From Leptolyngbya sp. Heron Island J (GTDB lineage: Bacteria; Cyanobacteriota; Cyanobacteriia; Phormidesmidales; Phormidesmidaceae), in contig NZ_AWNH01000030.1 of the NCBI RefSeq assembly GCF_000482245.1, positions 1 to 54,700 on the forward strand: 54,700 nt of DNA. Reading direction: 5' to 3'. Position numbers and translations under genes: made by a program. Under the pieces are notes generated by a model. That model saw only the letters and a program-made list of their open reading frames with translations, did no database searches and was not told where the DNA came from. Each line of letters starts with the position of its first letter. The first letter of the stretch is position 1. Shown here piece after piece: positions 51,868 through 54,700 of this stretch.

Positions 51868-52335
51868 AAAAACGTCCTAAAAACGGTGTCTTCTGAAGAG
51901 GCGTTCCGGGGAACACCTGTGCGTCCAAAATAGAACCCAATTAAATCCTTATTTTTGAAGCTGGAGCTAATTGCTGCAGATAGGTATCAATGTAATTTTG
52001 GCCTAAACCGTCGGCAACATATCCAGCGGCTGAATTCATCACTTAGAACTCAAGACTAAAACTTGCTTGGCGTTACTGATCATCGGGATGGTTCCATTCA
52101 TCAAGTCAGGGCGAATTGCCCTAAATGTCAGATCGATTCATTCTCTTAATCAACAACGGTATGAATTCATTAATTTATGTGGATTTTATAGTCTTGTCGG
52201 TAAACTCTGCACCTGGGGATTTCCCTGGACCAGTCTGATAACTGTCAAATTAGACGATTAACGGCAGTAGACAGCCGTGGCAGGGCTTCAGCATCAGAGT
52301 TAAGTTAAGTAACGAACTTTTTGTTCCTGAAAACT
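51868..52335. other. Intergenic region between divergent genes
   Basis: It separates aas from the metallophosphoesterase. It contains a small minus-strand frame (51941-52039, listed separately) and a 64-codon plus-strand frame (52067-52261) without motifs that is not called. No promoter or operator is distinct. Confidence 0.4.
51941..52039 (-). CDS. Possible 32-aa small protein or upstream frame before aas
   Basis: The frame starts ATG AAT TCA at 52039 and ends TAA 51941-51943, 73 bases before aas on the same strand. It encodes NSAAGYVADGLGQNYIDTYL followed by QQLAPASKIRI, a mixed composition unlike random sequence. No ribosome binding site is seen. It may be a leader peptide, a small protein, or the tail of a lost gene. 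Confidence 0.25.
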   Translation of the reverse strand: MNSAAGYVADGLGQNYIDTYLQQLAPASKIRI

Positions 52336-53163
52336 ATGCGTCCATTGTTTGTCGGTCCGCTGACGGTTGATTCCCTGAAAGTTCCAATTCGAGATTTACC
52401 CGCCCGGCTCCGGGGTACGGTGATTGTGCAGCTATCGGATTTTCATTACGATGGCGAACGGCTATCGGAAACCTTGCTGGCGGATGCGATCGCAACCATC
52501 CCCACCCTTAACCCAGACCTGGTCGTCTTTACCGGCGATTTTATTACCGACGAGCCCGAACCAATCTACGACCTGGCCGCCCGGCTCAGCCCCATCGCTA
52601 AATCCTTTCCCACCTACGCCATCCTGGGCAACCACGACAACTACTGGCCCATGGCTCGGGGTATCGTCACCGCCGCCCTTACCGATAGCAACATCAACGT
52701 CCTCTGGAACCAAATCGCCTATCCCCTAGGTGATGACCTAGCTTTAGTCGGTTTAGCAGACTATTACACCGCAGACTATACCCCCACGGTATTAGACCAG
52801 CTGCCCAAGAGCCTGCCACGGATCGTCCTTTCCCACAATCCTTATACCGCCAAGCAAATGCTTCCCTGGCGTGTCGACCTGCAGCTTTCCGGCCATACCC
52901 ACGGCGGCCAGATTGTCCTACCCGGCATTGGCAGTGTCGCCCAGCACTGGTTTCGTTTTCGCAAACGGCTGCCCGCCATTATTCGCAAAAGCGGCATTCC
53001 CTATGTCAGCGATCAATGTGCCAGCGTCTTTGACCAATGGCAATGGGCCTTAGGCCTACATCAGGTGGGTCAGAATTTGCTCTACGTCAATCGAGGTCTG
53101 GGCACTTATGCCCCAGGACGGCTTTTCTGCAATCCAGAAATTACAGTGATTACCTTGGTGTAA
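52336..53163 (+). CDS. YkuE-like metallophosphoesterase
   Basis: This 275-aa calcineurin-like phosphoesterase has the complete metal set: QLSDFHYDG (DxH), VFTGDFITD (GD), ILGNHDNYW (GNHD), VLSHNPY (SHNP) and QLSGHTHGGQ (GHTH). The SHNP and GHTHGGQ pair is typical of the YkuE/LpxH-like group. There is no signal peptide; the N-terminal 30 residues form a short beta lead (VDSLKVPIRDLPARLRGTVI). The ATG at 52336 is preferred over a TTG at 52321. Unlike the other metallophosphoesterase in this window, the DxH motif is intact. The substrate is unknown. Confidence 0.87.
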   Translation: MRPLFVGPLTVDSLKVPIRDLPARLRGTVIVQLSDFHYDGERLSETLLADAIATIPTLNPDLVVFTGDFITDEPEPIYDLAARLSPIAKSFPTYAILGNHDNYWPMARGIVTAALTDSNINVLWNQIAYPLGDDLALVGLADYYTADYTPTVLDQLPKSLPRIVLSHNPYTAKQMLPWRVDLQLSGHTHGGQIVLPGIGSVAQHWFRFRKRLPAIIRKSGIPYVSDQCASVFDQWQWALGLHQVGQNLLYVNRGLGTYAPGRLFCNPEITVITLV

Positions 53164-53274
53164 GCAGGGTCATAAGCAAACCTTAAAGAACCCCTACATT
53201 CCCCAAACCGATTGTCCGTTTACCCAGGAACTCCTCTATCCTAGGTAAAACGATTTCGTGAAGCCGCCGGTCCA

Positions 53275-54189
53275 ATGCATAATTTTCTGCCGATTTCTTA
53301 TTTTGAGGGTCAGTTTTGTCCGTTTGAGGATGCCAAAATTTCCATCGCTACCCATGCGTTGCACTACGGTACGGGTGCCTTTGGCGGGTTGCGTGGCATT
53401 CCCGATCCTCAGAACGAAAATCGAGCCTTGCTCTTTCGGTTAGACCGTCACTGTGCTCGCTTGAGTGCCAGCGCGCGGCTGCTGAATTTTGATTTGCCGG
53501 CAGACAAGATTCAGCATGTGATTACGGAATTTGTTAAAAAGAACAGCCCCAGGACATCCTTTTATATTCGACCGTTTGTCTACACCTCCGATCTGGGCAT
53601 TGCCCCTCGACTACACAATGTAAAAAAAGACTTTTTTGTCTATGGTCTAGAGCTCGGGGATTATCTCTCACCAGAGGGTGTTAGCTGTCGGGTCAGTTCT
53701 TGGTATCGCCAGGAAGATCGTAGTCTACCGCTGCGAGGCAAAATCAGCGGTGCTTACATCACCTCTTCTCTAGCTAAAACAGAAGCCGTCGAAGCAGGCT
53801 TTGATGAAGCCATTTTGATGAACTCCCAGGGCAAGGTGAGCGAAGCCTCTGGGATGAATATCTTTATTGTCCGCAATGGCAAACTGATCGCTCCAGGATT
53901 TGAGCAAGATATCTTAGAAGGCATTACCCGCGATAGCGTACTACAGGTTGCAAAGGATTTAGGCATTGATGTGGTTGAGCGTCCGGTGGATAAGTCGGAA
54001 CTGTTGATTGCCGATGAGGTATTTTTGAGCGGTACGGCGGCCAAGGTAACACCAGTACGTCAGGTAGAAAACTATACGCTATCGACGGTGCGGCCCATCA
54101 CCGACCAGATTCGCGAGAAGCTGTCAGCGATTACGGAAGGGCGAGAGCCTCATTATAAGGATTGGGTCTTTGGTATTGATCTAACCTAA
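53275..54189 (+). CDS. ilvE: Branched-chain amino acid aminotransferase
   Basis: This 304-aa class IV PLP aminotransferase is likely to catalyse the last step of valine, leucine and isoleucine synthesis with glutamate as donor. The N-terminal FEGQFCPFEDAKISIATHAL, followed by HYGTGAFGGLRG, is the BCAT substrate region. The Schiff-base lysine is K156 in RGKISGAY. The glutamate of VSEASGMNIFIV and the phosphate-binding LEGITRDSV and SGTAAKVTPV are present. Start ATG at 53275 is chosen by similarity to IlvE N-termini. It is a single gene; the 110-base leader holds no attenuator that I can recognise. Confidence 0.92.
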   Translation: MHNFLPISYFEGQFCPFEDAKISIATHALHYGTGAFGGLRGIPDPQNENRALLFRLDRHCARLSASARLLNFDLPADKIQHVITEFVKKNSPRTSFYIRPFVYTSDLGIAPRLHNVKKDFFVYGLELGDYLSPEGVSCRVSSWYRQEDRSLPLRGKISGAYITSSLAKTEAVEAGFDEAILMNSQGKVSEASGMNIFIVRNGKLIAPGFEQDILEGITRDSVLQVAKDLGIDVVERPVDKSELLIADEVFLSGTAAKVTPVRQVENYTLSTVRPITDQIREKLSAITEGREPHYKDWVFGIDLT

Positions 54190-54283
54190 GCCCTAGGCTG
54201 AAATGCTGCTAAGCACCCGAGAGCGTGTCATGATTAGATAATTAAGTTCCTAGCGCTCTTTAATGACTCTGGCGAGATGATTT

Positions 54284-54700
54284 TCAAGGAGGACTCTCTT
54301 GTATGGGAACAGCTATCCCTGGAAACTGGTTCATCCATGCAATCAAACAATCAAACCCTTCTGTTAATTGGGGAATGGAAAAAATCTCTAACCAAGGCTT
54401 GAGTAAGTTAAAGCTAACCCAAGGAAGAAGAATTAAGCGTAGGTTGTTCAGCCAACTCTTCCAACCCTCTCCATCCTCCCAATAACGGTGTTTGAGAAAC
54501 GATGAGAACACTGTTGAATCAGCCTGTTCTGGAGGAATGATCCCGTCGGGGCGGAGGGGCGGAGTGTATAGCGTTACCATTAAGTAGGCACTCATAACCA
54601 GTTCCCACCACTTTTCAATTTGGGCATAGTTCGTTACTCGAAAATCTGCCCATCCCAGTTCATTCTTGCTTTGTTTCAAACCATATTCGACCCAATTCCG
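54284..54700 (-). CDS. IS701/IS4-type transposase, C-terminal part (runs off the window)
   Basis: The frame is open to the last base and reads EYGLKQSKNELGWADFRVTN, then YAQIEKWWELVMSAYLMV. This is the catalytic end of IS701-type DDE transposases, where the E of QSKNELGW is the third acidic residue. After it comes a tail of about 90 residues ending IAVPIQESPP. The N-terminal two thirds lie outside the window. The element's right end should fall between about 54200 and 54284, but no terminal repeat can be confirmed from one end. Confidence 0.87.
   Translation of the reverse strand, partial: RNWVEYGLKQSKNELGWADFRVTNYAQIEKWWELVMSAYLMVTLYTPPLRPDGIIPPEQADSTVFSSFLKHRYWEDGEGWKSWLNNLRLILLPWVSFNLLKPWLEIFSIPQLTEGFDCLIAWMNQFPGIAVPIQESPP

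Noticed and set aside
47386-54298. Shared 13-base string AGGAGGACTCTCT in the IS66 remnant and near the IS701-type element
   Set aside because: A match of this length is expected by chance in a window of this size, and the surroundings are unrelated.
1-54700. tRNA genes, rRNA genes and CRISPR arrays
   Set aside because: I looked for T-loop patterns, conserved rRNA segments and regularly spaced short repeats. The only regular repeats are in-frame units of the nSTAND1 and TPR genes, and no tRNA-like cloverleaf was found.

Overview
The window looks like a chromosomal segment of a mesophilic cyanobacterium. The palindrome GCGATCGC (HIP1) recurs about 14 times. Several genes are typical of cyanobacteria: an IctB-type polytopic protein, a plastid/cyanobacterial-type pyruvate dehydrogenase E2, a Slr1609-like acyl-ACP synthetase, a Slr1659-like STAS protein, a large branching enzyme and YlqD. 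The genus cannot be fixed from the sequence; a Leptolyngbya-like lineage is only a guess.

Layout. (1) 1-9.4 kb, minus strand: an IS110-family element followed by two very large STAND-type NTPases, one membrane-anchored nSTAND1 protein with 40-residue helical repeats and one protein carrying both a NACHT module and a second AAA/STAND NTPase. (2) 9.4-13.5 kb: a hairpin-rich intergenic region with a Yfr2-like small RNA candidate, the wreck of a BMP-type ABC transporter operon, an allophanate-hydrolase-C-like protein, and a TPR protein with a four-helix membrane tail. (3) 13.5-18.4 kb: a small 2TM protein behind a palindrome-flanked promoter, an Omp85 outer-membrane protein, and a GH24 lysozyme/PG-binding/M15 peptidase fusion. 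(4) 18.8-24.4 kb: a signalling block with a degenerate EAL protein, a STAS protein, a PAS protein, a NarL-type response regulator and an HPK7-type kinase. (5) 24.6-31.8 kb: a secreted PPC-domain protein, glgB, a Tat-type metallophosphoesterase and ictB. (6) 32.4-46.05 kb: an AT-rich, HIP1-free exopolysaccharide island (Wzc-like, Wzy, Wzx, five glycosyltransferases, an acetyltransferase and a membrane protein). An IS1-type transposase remnant lies on its left and an IS66 remnant just beyond it on the right. (7) 46.5-54.7 kb: a pentapeptide-repeat protein, the E2 gene, ylqD, aas, a second metallophosphoesterase, ilvE and the 3' end of an IS701/IS4-type transposase running off the window.

How the genes work together. 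The STAND pair has the architecture of sensing and oligomerising proteins used in bacterial conflict or signalling; a joint defence role is inferred, not shown. The signalling block probably forms one phosphorelay group: the PAS protein and the kinase share the same N-terminal coiled-coil motif, and kinase and regulator are tail to tail. The island encodes most of a Wzx/Wzy-dependent polysaccharide pathway, but no priming transferase or outer-membrane export protein is in view.

Structure not explained by the genes includes a dispersed repeat of about 90 bp present three times, a promoter enclosed by a perfect 12-bp inverted repeat, a predicted three-way RNA junction downstream of ictB, and several gene remnants too short or too damaged to show as full reading frames.
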